From Candidatus Competibacteraceae bacterium (GTDB taxonomy: Bacteria; Pseudomonadota; Gammaproteobacteria; Competibacterales; Competibacteraceae), in NCBI GenBank assembly GCA_016712625.1, contig JADJQQ010000001.1, positions 806,001-870,000 of the forward strand: a stretch of DNA of 64,000 nucleotides, written 5' to 3'. The notes below the pieces were generated by a model. It saw only the letters and a program-made list of their open reading frames with translations. It did not search any database and was not told the origin of the DNA. The position numbers and the translations under genes were made by a program. This document shows, in pieces, positions 17,239 through 27,569 of the stretch (position 1 is the stretch's first letter; each line of letters opens with the position of its first letter).

Positions 17239-20200
17239 ATGAAGGTACATTCCGAGGGGGGTATTGAATCGGGGCCACGGAGGCTACCCATCTGGGCGCT
17301 GGTGTGCTGGCCGTGTGCTGGGCGGAGCTGGCTTTGGGCGCTGCCCTGGGTGCTACTTTGGATGACGCTGGGGCTGCCACGACTGGCGTGGGCGGCGGAG
17401 GCGGGCGAGATCGTCAGCGTGCTGGGTCAGGCGGAAGTCTTGCGGGAGGGCCGCTGGCAAGCGGCCGCCCCCGGCGATGTGCTGGCGGTGGGGGAGACGG
17501 TCAAGACGGCCGCCGATAGCCGCCTCGCCCTGCAACTGGCCAACGGCTCCCAGATCAAGCTCAACGCCAACAGCCAGCTGGAACTCAAGCAGCTCACCCC
17601 CCGCGATGGCCTAGCCCCCACCGCCGATGCCCCGCCACACAACCTGCTGCGGCTGCTCGGCGGCGAAGCCTGGGTCCGCAGCACCGCGATTCCTTTGGAG
17701 ATTCAAACCACGATTGTGATCGCCACGATTCGGGGGACGGAATTCAACCTGGCGGTGGCGGGCGAAGCGGCGCGGCTGGCGGTGGTGGCGGGCGAGGTGG
17801 AGTTCCATAACCCCCAGGGGCGGGTGTGGGTGGGCGCCCGGGAACAGGCGACGGCCCGGCGCGGCGAAGCCCCGCGCAAGACCGTCCTGCTCGACCCGTT
17901 GGATGCCGTGCAATGGTCGCTCTACTACCCCGGCCTGGTCAGCTACCGGGATTATCCCCTCGCCGGCGCCGCGCCCACCGACGGCGAAACCCGGTTCGAC
18001 GCTGGCGACCGGGATGGCGCGCGTCAGGCCTTCACCCGCGCGCTTGAGCGCGACCCCCGCGACCCCCGCGCCCGCGCCGGCCTGGGCTGGGTGCTGCTGG
18101 AAAGCGGCCAAACCGAGGCCGCCCTGGCCGAATTTCAACAGGTCCGCCCTCCGACGCTGATGAGTCTGGTCGGCGCGGCCAACGCCCTGTATCGGCTCAA
18201 CCGCGTCCCCGACGCCGACCGCGCCATCGCCGCCGCTCAAGCGCGTGACCCGCGCGCGCCCCTGCCTTGGGTGCAGGCCGCCCTCAACCACTTGCTTCGC
18301 GGCCGCGTCCCCGACGCCCACCAGGCCCTCGACCAGGCCCTGGCGCGCGATCCCCATCAGGCCCTCGCCCTCAGCTTGCGCGCCAACATCTATCTGGTGC
18401 AAAACCGCCCGGCGGACGCACTGGACGCCGCCCGCCAAGCCGTCGCCGCCAACCCCGCTTCCCCGGCCGCTCACCTCAGCCAGAGCGCGGCCCACCAAGC
18501 CCGCGTCGACCTCGATGCCGCCTTGGCCGCCGCCCGCCAAGCCCGCGCCCACGACCCCCAAAACCCCCAGGCCCTGATTCAGGAAAGCCGTCTGCTGTTT
18601 GGCATGGGCCGCCTTAACGAGGCCACCCAACTCGCTCGCCAAGCCCGCCAGCGCGCCCCCCAAGACGCCCTCATCAGTTCCACCTGGGGCTTCCTGCAAC
18701 TGGCCCGCCATCACCCCGACCAGGCCCGTCAAGCCTTTCAAGCCGCCATCGCCCAGGACTCCACCCTCGGCGAACCCCACCTCGGCCTGGGCCTCGCCCT
18801 GTTCCGTCAAAATCAGCCCCAGGCCGCCACCAACGCCCTCCGCAAGGCGACCCTGCTCGAACCCCAGGTCTCCCTCTACAACAGCTACCTCAGCAAGGCC
18901 TATCTCGAACTCAACGAGCCCGCCCTCGCCCAAAAATATTTCGCCCAGGCCGCCCAACTCGATCCCCGCGACCCCACCCCCCATTTCTATGACGCCCTCC
19001 GCCGCCAATCCGCCAACCAGCCCACCCAGGCCGTCCAATCCCTCCAACACTCCATCGCCCTTAATAATAACCGCGCCGTCTATCGCTCTCAGCTCCTCCT
19101 CGATCAGGATCTGGCCACACGAGACACTAACCTCGCCCGTATTTATGATGATTTAGGCTTCAATCAGCTCGCTCAAACCACAGCCTCACAATCATTGAGT
19201 CTTGCTCCGTCAAATTATTCAGCGCATCGCTTTTTATCGGACAGCTACGCTACCCGTCCACGCCATGAAATCGCCAGGATCAGTGAATTACTGCAAGCTC
19301 AACTGCTACAACCCATCAATCTCAACCCGATCCAGCCAAGTCTCAATGAAAATAACTTAAAAATAGTCAACGGCTTCGGCACTACCTCATTCAATGAATA
19401 CACTTCTTTATTCGAACGTGATGGAGCACAAATTACAGCCTCAGGCGTTTTCGGTAATCACAATACGATGGCTGATGAAGTCATCATATCAGGCATTCAA
19501 AAACAATTAGCATACAGCCTTGGTCAATTTCACTATGAAACCGATGGTTTCAGAAAGAATAATGATCAGCAACACGATATTTATAACCTCTTCGCACAAC
19601 TTGCTCTAACGCCAGACTTTAGTTTACAAGCAGAATTCAGGCGGCGGCAAACAGAAGAAGGTTATTTAAATCTCAATTTCGACTCCAAGTCATTATTACC
19701 TGACTATCGGCGAACGCTAAATCAAAACAGCGCTCGTCTGGGCGGTCGCTGGGGACTCTCCAGAAAATCCGATCTCATTTTCTCGTTTATAAATACTAAG
19801 AGAGAAGAAACTATAAAGTATAGTCAAATACAAGATCCTCTAGGAAGGGCTATTATTGATCTCAACAATATAGAGGAAGGTTATCAACTTGAAGTTCAAC
19901 ATCTATTTAAGACACCCTCTTTAAACACGGTTACTGGCGTCAGTAGTTATAATATTGATATCAATGAGCAGCATAATTTTACTATTCCTTTGCCTATTTT
20001 CCCTTATAGCTACACACAAGAAAACAAACAAAATTACAGATCAAAGCGGGATAATTTCTACATTTATAATTATTTTAATTATCCTGATAAATTAGCTTGG
20101 ACGATCGGCTTAAGCTACGATATTTTTCAAGAAGGCGAACACGAGATTTATAAGCTGAATCCTAAAATCGGGTTACAGTGGAATATCTCCGATGATACCC

Positions 20201-20919
20201 GCTTGCGACTTGCCTTCTTCGAAACCGTTAAGCCCGCGCTGGTCGTTGAACAGACGCTCGAACCTACACAGGTGAGTGGATTCAATCAGTTTTACGATGA
20301 CATGAATGGAACTCAAGTCAAACATCATAATATTGGAGTTGATACTCGCTTCACTAATGACGTATTTGGAGGCATTGAACTTTCCCGCCGTGACTTAAAA
20401 GCCCCAATTGTTGAACCAAAAAACCATACTCTTGAAATTAATCGGATTGAAGACCGGCAGGAAGATCTCTATCATGCCTATCTTTACTGGATACTTAATT
20501 CAAATTGGTCGTTAAGCGCAGAATATCAATTTGAGCGATTTGAATGTATCGCAAACTGCGACATCAATACAACTAATGCTACGTTTACCCAAATTGATAC
20601 GACCGTTGTACCCTTGACTATCAAATATTTTGGTAGTACAGGTTTTTTTAGCAACCTAACAGCGAGTTATATTCATCAAAGCATAGAAAAAAAAGAAATC
20701 CTTGAAGCTCATAGCCAAGATGAAACTGGTTTCTTAGTAGTAGACTCAACTATTGGATATCGGCTACCCAAGCGTCAAGGTATTATTAGCTTTGAAATCA
20801 AAAATCTTTTTAATGAAAAATTTAATTTTCAAGATACTAATTTCCAAACATCGGAGGCAAAAAATCCTCGATTCATCCCTGAGCGATTACTGTTTTTTCA
20901 AGCTACTTTCAATTTCTGA
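17239..20919 (+). CDS. FecR-TPR protein with C-terminal outer-membrane beta-barrel (copy 1)
   Basis: The 1226-residue product has a long signal region (to about 53, PRLAWAAEAG). A FecR domain spans 55-220 (GEIVSVLGQAEVLREG, IATIRGTEFNLAV). Roughly twelve TPR-like repeats lie at 250-690 (ALERDPRDPRARAGLGWVLL, AVAANPASPAAHLSQSA). A 500-residue region of alternating polar/aromatic strands follows and ends in FFQATFNF; a terminal aromatic residue is typical of outer-membrane barrels. It probably sits in the outer membrane with FecR and TPR parts in the periplasm, binding a protein or peptide. Base composition changes sharply at 19117, from GC-rich to AT-rich. A paralogue, a small protein and a PatA/PatG-type protease follow. 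The specific function is unknown. Confidence 0.8.
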   Translation: MKVHSEGGIESGPRRLPIWALVCWPCAGRSWLWALPWVLLWMTLGLPRLAWAAEAGEIVSVLGQAEVLREGRWQAAAPGDVLAVGETVKTAADSRLALQLANGSQIKLNANSQLELKQLTPRDGLAPTADAPPHNLLRLLGGEAWVRSTAIPLEIQTTIVIATIRGTEFNLAVAGEAARLAVVAGEVEFHNPQGRVWVGAREQATARRGEAPRKTVLLDPLDAVQWSLYYPGLVSYRDYPLAGAAPTDGETRFDAGDRDGARQAFTRALERDPRDPRARAGLGWVLLESGQTEAALAEFQQVRPPTLMSLVGAANALYRLNRVPDADRAIAAAQARDPRAPLPWVQAALNHLLRGRVPDAHQALDQALARDPHQALALSLRANIYLVQNRPADALDAARQAVAANPASPAAHLSQSAAHQARVDLDAALAAARQARAHDPQNPQALIQESRLLFGMGRLNEATQLARQARQRAPQDALISSTWGFLQLARHHPDQARQAFQAAIAQDSTLGEPHLGLGLALFRQNQPQAATNALRKATLLEPQVSLYNSYLSKAYLELNEPALAQKYFAQAAQLDPRDPTPHFYDALRRQSANQPTQAVQSLQHSIALNNNRAVYRSQLLLDQDLATRDTNLARIYDDLGFNQLAQTTASQSLSLAPSNYSAHRFLSDSYATRPRHEIARISELLQAQLLQPINLNPIQPSLNENNLKIVNGFGTTSFNEYTSLFERDGAQITASGVFGNHNTMADEVIISGIQKQLAYSLGQFHYETDGFRKNNDQQHDIYNLFAQLALTPDFSLQAEFRRRQTEEGYLNLNFDSKSLLPDYRRTLNQNSARLGGRWGLSRKSDLIFSFINTKREETIKYSQIQDPLGRAIIDLNNIEEGYQLEVQHLFKTPSLNTVTGVSSYNIDINEQHNFTIPLPIFPYSYTQENKQNYRSKRDNFYIYNYFNYPDKLAWTIGLSYDIFQEGEHEIYKLNPKIGLQWNISDDTRLRLAFFETVKPALVVEQTLEPTQVSGFNQFYDDMNGTQVKHHNIGVDTRFTNDVFGGIELSRRDLKAPIVEPKNHTLEINRIEDRQEDLYHAYLYWILNSNWSLSAEYQFERFECIANCDINTTNATFTQIDTTVVPLTIKYFGSTGFFSNLTASYIHQSIEKKEILEAHSQDETGFLVVDSTIGYRLPKRQGIISFEIKNLFNEKFNFQDTNFQTSEAKNPRFIPERLLFFQATFNF
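17248..19116 (+). repeat. Near-identical 1.87-kb direct repeat, copy A
   Basis: This stretch matches 21968-23831 at DNA level with only a handful of substitutions and five one-base length differences. It covers signal peptide, FecR and most TPR units. Identity begins abruptly at CATTCCGAGG and ends abruptly after GATCTGGCC. Beyond both ends the paralogous genes and their upstream regions are clearly different. This points to recent gene conversion or recombination. Confidence 0.93.
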
Positions 20920-20969
20920 AACCAATGTTTATTTTTAATCTACTATAGTCAACCCATAGGAAAAATATC

Positions 20970-21272
20970 ATGATTAATGACAAAGATAGCTCTAATTTAG
21001 ATCAAGAAACAATCAATAAATTATCAGATCCAGACAATGAACTTGTCTGTACTGCTGCTTTTTACAAGAATGGAAAAATAAAGCTATTCGCACGAGATCC
21101 AGCTAACCCTGAGGAAATAAAAAATGCGGAAAAAATTAAGAAAAAATATGATGAAGTTACAGAAAATGCTCAACAAGCAGGGAAAAGCGGCTTAGCTGTA
21201 TCGAAAGTAAATCCATGGATATTTGTCTATACTATTGGTGGTAGAACTTATGAAGTTGTCATTCACCCTTAA
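20970..21272 (+). CDS. Small hypothetical protein, 100 aa, in the PatA/PatG-like locus
   Basis: ATAGG lies 9 bases before the ATG. The protein is charged and AT-rich in codon use. It begins MINDKDSSNLDQETINKLSD, has a lysine/glutamate-rich middle (residues 50-70) and ends in WIFVYTIGGRTYEVVIHP, probably a short beta pair. There is no signal peptide and only one cysteine. It starts 50 bases after copy 1 and is probably co-transcribed with it. Size and position would allow a precursor peptide, chaperone or immunity factor, but no motif proves any of these. Confidence 0.65.
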   Translation: MINDKDSSNLDQETINKLSDPDNELVCTAAFYKNGKIKLFARDPANPEEIKNAEKIKKKYDEVTENAQQAGKSGLAVSKVNPWIFVYTIGGRTYEVVIHP

Positions 21273-21958
21273 TTAATTAAAAAGAAGTGATTACCTCTAT
21301 AATCTGATAAGGTGGGCGCTTCATAAGCGCCGTAAAAATCGGAATTAATTTCAGCAGCTTCTTTTACTTCTATAGCGACACTAGCCCTTCTTTTTGTAGT
21401 TTTACTACAAACAATTAGAATGGATTTCGCCTTCTGACGGTGAAAGGTAACCGTGGTCGGCGTTTGACCATCTTCACGGATGTGTAAAAATCGGCAAACG
21501 GTCTGAAGCGAACGACAGTTATATTGAAAATCAGGCTGAAACGTTACGCAAAGCTGAGCGTCAGCTAGCTTCGGGCTTTCAATGGAGGCTACTGTCCTCC
21601 ATAAACCTTCCTGCCCAAAATCTAATTCCCTAACGTCTCTACCTTGCTGTGTTCCACCATAAATATCTGATGTGGAACTATAAGATTACCACTTTTAGGC
21701 GCTGGCGTAGTGGTATCTTGTTCACTTAGCTACATGAATTTCTAAATTCGTTTAAAAATTTTCGATTTAAAATACCTTATAATAATCTTGTAGATAGACC
21801 ATATAGGGACCCTGGCAGGTTGGAATATTTATGTAGCACTTTAGCTGTATAATCAGAACCAAACAGATACCTTGCTTGCCGTTGCTAGCGCCGCTTGGGA
21901 AATGGATAGAGATTACTCGTAACGACTTTAGGTAGTTGATTTAGACCGAGGGGGAAGG
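21273..21958. other. AT-rich gap between the two FecR-TPR genes
   Basis: The 686 bases hold no intact gene. GGCGCTT and AAGCGCC form a perfect 7-bp hairpin at 21315-21331, perhaps ending the copy 1 transcript although no T run follows. A decayed transposase-like piece is at 21508-21633. The last 180 bases are very AT-rich and probably carry the promoter of copy 2; GGGGGAAGG lies right at its ATG. Confidence 0.6.
21508..21633 (+). mobile_element. Possible remnant of an IS200/IS605-type TnpB gene
   Basis: In one frame the bases read YIENQAETLRKAERQLAS and soon end at a stop. TnpB proteins carry a similar run (IENP, then LRKAERxLA) before their arginine/lysine-rich linker. Both sides are broken by stops. 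The match is short, so this is a tentative call made by eye. Confidence 0.3.
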
Positions 21959-24900
21959 ATGGACGGGCATTCCGAGGGGGGTATTGAATCGGGGCCACGG
22001 AGGCTACCCATCTGGGCGCTGGTGTGCTGGCCGTGTGCTGGGCGGAGCTGGCTTTGGGCGCTGCCCTGGGTGCTACTTTGGATGACGCTGGGGCTGCCAC
22101 GACTGGCGTGGGCGGCGGAGGCGGGCGAGATCGTCAGCGTGCTGGGTCAGGCGGAAGTCTTGCGGGAGGGCCGCTGGCAAGCGGCCGCCCCCGGCGATGT
22201 GCTGGCGGTGGGGAGACGGTCAAGACGGCCGCCGATAGCCGCCTCGCCCTGCAACTGGCCAACGGCTCCCAGATCAAGCTCAACGCCAACAGCCAGCTGG
22301 AACTCAAGCAGCTCACCCCCCGCGATGGCCTAGCCCCCACCGCCGATGCCCCGCCACACAACCTGCTGCGGCTGCTCGGCGGCGAAGCCTGGGTCCGCAG
22401 CACCGCGATTCCTTTGGAGATTCAAACCACGATTGTGATCGCCACGATTCGGGGGACGGAATTCAACCTGGCGGTGGCGGGCGAAGCGGCGCGGCTGGCG
22501 GTGGTGGCGGGCGAGGTGGAGTTCCACAACCCCCAGGGGCGGGTGTGGGTGGGCGCCCGGGAACAGGCGACGGCCCGGCGCGGCGAAGCCCGCGCAAGAC
22601 CGTCCTGCTCGACCCGTTGGATGCCGTGCAATGGTCGCTCTACTACCCCGGCCTGGTCAGCTACCGGGATTATCCCCTCGCCGGCGCCGCGCCCACCGAC
22701 AGCGAAACCCGGTTCGACGCTGGCGACCGGGATGGCGCGCGTCAGGCCTTCACCCGCGCGCTTGAGCGCGACCCCGCGACCCCGCGCCCGCGCCGGCCTG
22801 GGCTGGGTGCTGCTGGAAAGCGGCCAAACCGAGGCCGCCCTGGCCGAATTTCAACAGGTCCGCCCTCCGACGCTGATGAGTCTGGTCGGCGCGGCCAACG
22901 CCCTGTATCGGCTCAACCGCGTCCCCGACGCCGACCGCGCCATCGCCGCCGCTCAAGCGCGTGACCCGCGCGCGCCCCTGCCCCGGGTGCAGGCCGCCCT
23001 CAACCACTTGCTTCGCGGCCGCGTCCCCGACGCCCACCAGGCCCTCGACCAGGCCCTGGCGCGCGATCCCCATCAGGCCCTCGCCCTCAGCTTGCGCGCC
23101 AACATCTATCTGGTGCAAAACCGCCCGGCGGACGCACTGGACGCCGCCCGCCAAGCCGTCGCCGCCAACCCCGCTTCCCCGGCCGCTCACCTCAGCCAGA
23201 GCGCGGCCCACCAAGCCCGCTTCGATCTCGATGCCGCCTTGGCCGCCGCCCGCCAAGCCCGCGCCCACGACCCCCAAAACCCCCAGGCCCTGATTCAGGA
23301 AAGCCGTCTGCTGTTTGGCATGGGCCGCCTTAACGAGGCCACCCAACTCGCTCGCCAAGCCCGCCAGCGCCGCCCCAAGACGCCCTCATCAGTTCCACCT
23401 GGGGCTTCCTGCAACTGGCCCGCCATCACCCCGACCAGGCCCGTCAAGCCTTTCAAGCCGCCATCGCCCAGGACTCCACCCTCGGCGAACCCCACCTCGG
23501 CCTGGGCCTCGCCCTGTTCCGTCAAAATCAGCCCCAGGCCGCCACCAACGCCCTCCGCAAGGCGACCCTGCTCGAACCCCAGGTCTCCCTCTACAACAGC
23601 TACCTCGGCAAGGCCTATCTCGAACTCAACGAGCCCGCCCTCGCCCAAAAATATTTCGCCCAGGCCGCCCAACTCGATCCCCGCGACCCCACCCCCCATT
23701 TCTATGACGCCCTCCGCCGCCAATCCGCCAACCAGCCCACCCAGGCCGTCCAATCCCTCCAGCACTCCATCGCCCTTAATAATAACCGCGCCGTCTATCG
23801 CTCTCAGCTCCTCCTCGATCAGGATCTGGCCGCCAGAGGCGTCGCCTTGGGTAGAATTTATAATGAAGTTGGCTTCGAGCAGCTAAGTTTGTACGAAGCT
23901 CGAAAATCTCTCACCAACGATCCAGCCAACCATTCTGCTCATCGGCTCTTAGCAGATTCTTATTCAGCCTTACCCCGGCATGAGATTGCGCGGGCTAGCG
24001 AATTGCTGCAAGCTCAATTACTGCAACCGATTAACATTACGCCTGTACAACCTCAACTTGCTGAAACTAAATTAGGAATTCTAACCACCACAGGCCCAGT
24101 GACTCCTTCCCTACATGAATACAATTCACTGTTTCTACGTGATCGCTCGAACTTGGCTTTATCCGGCCTTGCCGGCAATCAGGATACGTTAAGCGACGAA
24201 GTGATCTTGAGTGGCGTTGATGATGGCTTTTCTTATAGCCTCGGCCACTTTCACTATCAAACCAATGGCTTTCGAGAAAACAACGATTTTGAGCATGATA
24301 TCTACAACCTCTTCACGCAAGTGGCTGTTACCCCAGATTTTAGTTTACAAGTTGAATTCAGGCGGCGTGATACCGAACAAGGCGACTTGAGGCAGTATTT
24401 TTCATTTGAACCCGATACTAAAAAGCGCATAAAAATACGCCAAGATACTGCCCGGCTAGGTGCCCGCTACACACCGTCCCCAAAATCAAATCTTATCTTT
24501 TCATTAATTCACGCTGACCGAGAAGAGGAACACGAGTTCCCTAACATCCTTGACAAGGATGAGAGCAACCAAATGGAAGGCCAATACTTGTTGCGCGAAG
24601 CTGCTTACAACATGATCGTTGGAGGCGGAACATCCAAGACGCTACGCAAAAATACCTACCTACAAAACTCTAGAGAGAGAGAACATACGACAGTTTATAG
24701 TTATACAAATATTACTCTACTAAAAGATATGACTTGGACCGCTGGCTTTAGCTACGATAATCTCCATGACGAGATAGAAGGACTCTATCAAGATCAAATC
24801 AATCCAAAATTAGGTTTCCGATGGACTATTGCTGATCACCTCCAATTAAGGCTTGCTTCTTTTAGCACTTTCAAGCGAGCACTCATTGTTGAACAAACTA

Positions 24901-25538
24901 TTGAACCAACTCAAATTGCAGGCTTTGATCAATTCTACGATGATTTAAATGCCACTAAAGCTAAAGTACATGCCATTGGATTAGACGCCCAACTTAATAA
25001 AAAGCTTTATGGTGGAATTCAAGGTCTCTATCGCGATCTTGAGGTGCCTTTTCCAGACCCATTTAACGGTAGAAATTACCAAGCTGAAAAAGAAGAAAAA
25101 CTATCAGCTTATCTTTACTGGATGCCCCATCCTCATTGGGCAGTACAGACCGAATATCAATTTGAAAAATATGATGCCAAAGCAAATTTGACTCACATTG
25201 AGACTATAAGTCTACCATTAAGTGTCCGGTATTTTAATCCATCAGGTTTTTTTGCAGAGCTTGGCGCAACTTACGTTTGGCAACAATATACAGGCATTGA
25301 TCTAGATTCAATGGATCTGCGATCCAAGACCGATAATAATGATTTTATCGTAGTTAACACAGCACTTGGTTTTCGTTTGCCCAAACAGCAAGGTTTATTT
25401 AGCCTGGAGATAGCGAATCTATTTGATAAAGAATTTAAATTTGAGGATATGAGTTTTAGAAACTCTAATCAAAATCCAGAAAATCCCAGATTTATACCCG
25501 ATCGTACTATCTTTTCACGGATTACATTAAATTTTTAA
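21959..25538 (+). CDS. FecR-TPR beta-barrel protein (copy 2), disrupted by five one-base deletions
   Basis: Domain order is the same as copy 1: signal peptide, FecR, TPRs, barrel ending in FSRITLNF. Compared with copy 1 the DNA lacks one base at about 22210 (G run), 22590 (C run), 22773 and 22781 (C runs) and 23370. The frame moves through all three phases and ends in the frame open to 25538. The unit after 23832 (563 codons from 23847) encodes the last TPRs and a barrel related to copy 1 only at protein level, for example PRHEIARxSELLQAQLLQPIN in both. If the deletions are real the gene is dead. If they are errors, the product would be about 1195 residues. The protease gene begins 60 bases downstream. 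Confidence 0.75.
21968..23831 (+). repeat. Near-identical 1.87-kb direct repeat, copy B
   Basis: This is the partner of 17248-19116, offset by 4720 bases at the start and 4715 at the end. The five-base difference equals the five single-base deletions. Scattered substitutions, for example near 22529, 22701, 22982, 23221, 23607 and 23761, show that the copies are not one sequence assembled twice without change. Confidence 0.93.
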
Positions 25539-25597
25539 AAAGTTACTGGACTATTTCTTAAAATGGCCCAATAATTTTAGTTGAAAAATCCGACATT

Positions 25598-27496
25598 ATG
25601 GATATCGAAACTCTCTCTGGACTTAAAGCGCTTTGGACTGAAACGCTTGGCGATCCGCGAGTTTGCATTGCGATACTTGATGGACCCATCAACCGATCAC
25701 ATCCCAGTCTAATCGGCTCCAATCTTTTTGAAATTAATACGTTAGCTTCAAATGAGCCGAGCCAAGGCCCAGCATTACAACATGGCACCCATGTTACCAG
25801 CATCATTTTTGGCCAACACGATGGCCCCATCAAAGGTATTGCCCCGCATTGCCGAGGTTTAATCGTGCCGATCTTTTCGGATCGAAATAACGGTAATTCC
25901 TTAGCCGCCTGCTCCCAGCTTGATCTCGTGCGAGCTATTACCCAAGCCATTGATCAAGGCGCACATATCATCAATATCAGTGGAGGTGAATTCACGCCAT
26001 CTGGCGCCGCGCATCCGCTCCTTGCCAAAGTAATCCAAAATAGCTTTAACCAAGGTATTCTCATCGTGGCCGCCACGGGTAATGACGGCTGTGAGTGCCT
26101 TCATATCCCCAGCGCCTTGCCATCTGTACTGGCGGTTGGAGCAATGAATTCCGAAGGTTTACCACTCATTTTCAGCAATTGGAGTCAAGACTATCAGACT
26201 CATGGCATTCTGGCACCAGGTGAAAATATTTTGGGAGCAAATCCCAACGGCGATCTTTCCACTCATACAGGCACCAGCTACGCTACGCCGATAGTTTCAG
26301 GTATCGCGGCACTTCTCTTGAGTCTTCAGCTTAAATCTCAGCAAAAGCCCGACCTGCAAGCCATACGTTCAGTGATCCTTAATAGCGCTATCGGCTGTGA
26401 TACTGAACCTGGATTGGATTGTCACCGCCTGCTGGCTGGGCGGCTTAATATCACGAGTGCAACTATACAGATTATAAAAGGAAAAAATTTTATGCTTACC
26501 ACGAATGAAGCTGACAGAAAAAAGGTTCAAGAAAATCCCCAAGAACAGCTGCAAGATAATAGTACCACGGAGGTCGATACCATGACTTCTACCTCTTATC
26601 AGCACAACCCATCCAGCCTTCAAAAAACGATGAGTCCAAGTACTCTGAAGATAGCAGATTGTGGATGTGATCTTAGCTCTTGCGGATGCGGTTGCGGTTG
26701 CGGAAATAACTCTCAAACTCAATTGGTCTTTGCTTTAGGTAAATTAAATTACGATTTTGGGACTGAAGCTCGCCGTGATTCTATCAGCCAACATATGGCC
26801 CCAAATGCCAATGATCCTTATCACCCAGAGCAATTATTAGCCTACCTTGAAGAAAATCCTTGGGATGCCGCCTCGATTTATTGGACATTGAACCTAGACG
26901 CTACACCTATTTATGCCATTCAGGCTACTGGAGCGTTTGCGGATCGCGTTTATCAGCGGCTTCGAGAATTTCTTGATGAGCAAACCAAAGGTGAGGTCGA
27001 GCGAATATCAATTCCGGGTTCTTTGGCTGGAAGCGTGCAATTATTTACCGGCCAAGTGGTTCCAATTATTTGGCCCAATTTACGCGGCATGTATAGCTGG
27101 AATACCAAAGAGTTAATTGCCGCTGTTTGCAAGGAAAAAGATACAGAAGATCCCTCTAAAGATCATATTGAAAACTTCCTTATTCGAGTTTATGAAGAAC
27201 TCCGTAATCTGGGAGCTAGCCCGCGGGACCGCGCTATCAACTATGCGAGCACCAATGCGCTATTAGCAAGCGATATTTTTAAGGATGCCCTGCAAAAAGG
27301 AATGGAGCTTGATACGATCAGCGTGGAACGCAGCCCGATCTGCCGACCTGAGTCAGATTGTTGGGACGTGAAGTTGACGTTTTTTAATCCTTGCAAAATG
27401 TTTGAACAAGCCAGAAAAATCTATTTATTCACGACTGACGTCAGTGATATAGTTCCAGTGATCGTTGGTAAAATACGAACTTGGTTTGCTCGGTAG
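25598..27496 (+). CDS. PatA/PatG-type subtilisin-like maturation protease
   Basis: The 632-residue protein starts LSGLKALWTETLGDPRVCIA, very like cyanobactin proteases PatA and PatG. Its S8 domain (about 1-295) shows catalytic Asp28 (AILDG), His62 (QHGTHVTS), oxyanion Asn162 (GNDG) and Ser227 (GTSYATP). A polar linker follows with six cysteines at 355-368 (CGC, then CGCGCGC). A C-terminal PatA/PatG-like domain (about 375-632) has LNYDFGTEARRDS, ENPWDAASIYWTLN and GQVVPIIWP. There is no signal peptide, so it is cytosolic. In cyanobactin pathways these enzymes cut, and in PatG macrocyclise, precursor peptides. I see no obvious PatG-style oxidase or macrocyclase insert, so cleavage is the likelier role. 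Low GC suggests acquisition by transfer. Confidence 0.88.
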   Translation: MDIETLSGLKALWTETLGDPRVCIAILDGPINRSHPSLIGSNLFEINTLASNEPSQGPALQHGTHVTSIIFGQHDGPIKGIAPHCRGLIVPIFSDRNNGNSLAACSQLDLVRAITQAIDQGAHIINISGGEFTPSGAAHPLLAKVIQNSFNQGILIVAATGNDGCECLHIPSALPSVLAVGAMNSEGLPLIFSNWSQDYQTHGILAPGENILGANPNGDLSTHTGTSYATPIVSGIAALLLSLQLKSQQKPDLQAIRSVILNSAIGCDTEPGLDCHRLLAGRLNITSATIQIIKGKNFMLTTNEADRKKVQENPQEQLQDNSTTEVDTMTSTSYQHNPSSLQKTMSPSTLKIADCGCDLSSCGCGCGCGNNSQTQLVFALGKLNYDFGTEARRDSISQHMAPNANDPYHPEQLLAYLEENPWDAASIYWTLNLDATPIYAIQATGAFADRVYQRLREFLDEQTKGEVERISIPGSLAGSVQLFTGQVVPIIWPNLRGMYSWNTKELIAAVCKEKDTEDPSKDHIENFLIRVYEELRNLGASPRDRAINYASTNALLASDIFKDALQKGMELDTISVERSPICRPESDCWDVKLTFFNPCKMFEQARKIYLFTTDVSDIVPVIVGKIRTWFAR

Positions 27497-27569
27497 TAAA
27501 TATTTCAATTTTCCTGAAGATTTTTACAAGTTATTTGGTGTCAATCAACAGTAGAGGAGTTAATAGAAT

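Noticed and set aside
17611..19050. 479-codon minus-strand ORF inside FecR-TPR copy 1
   Set aside because: Glycine/leucine-rich antisense of the alanine-rich TPR repeats; no ribosome site and no domain.
26660..26705. CGC-rich stretch as a separate precursor peptide
   Set aside because: It lies within one long open frame between two protease-family domains and has no start or stop of its own.
25598..27496. Possible full cyanobactin cluster
   Set aside because: Only the protease type is shared. No YcaO heterocyclase, no PatE-like precursor, no PatF-like enzyme and no visible macrocyclase insertion, so naming it a cyanobactin cluster is not justified.
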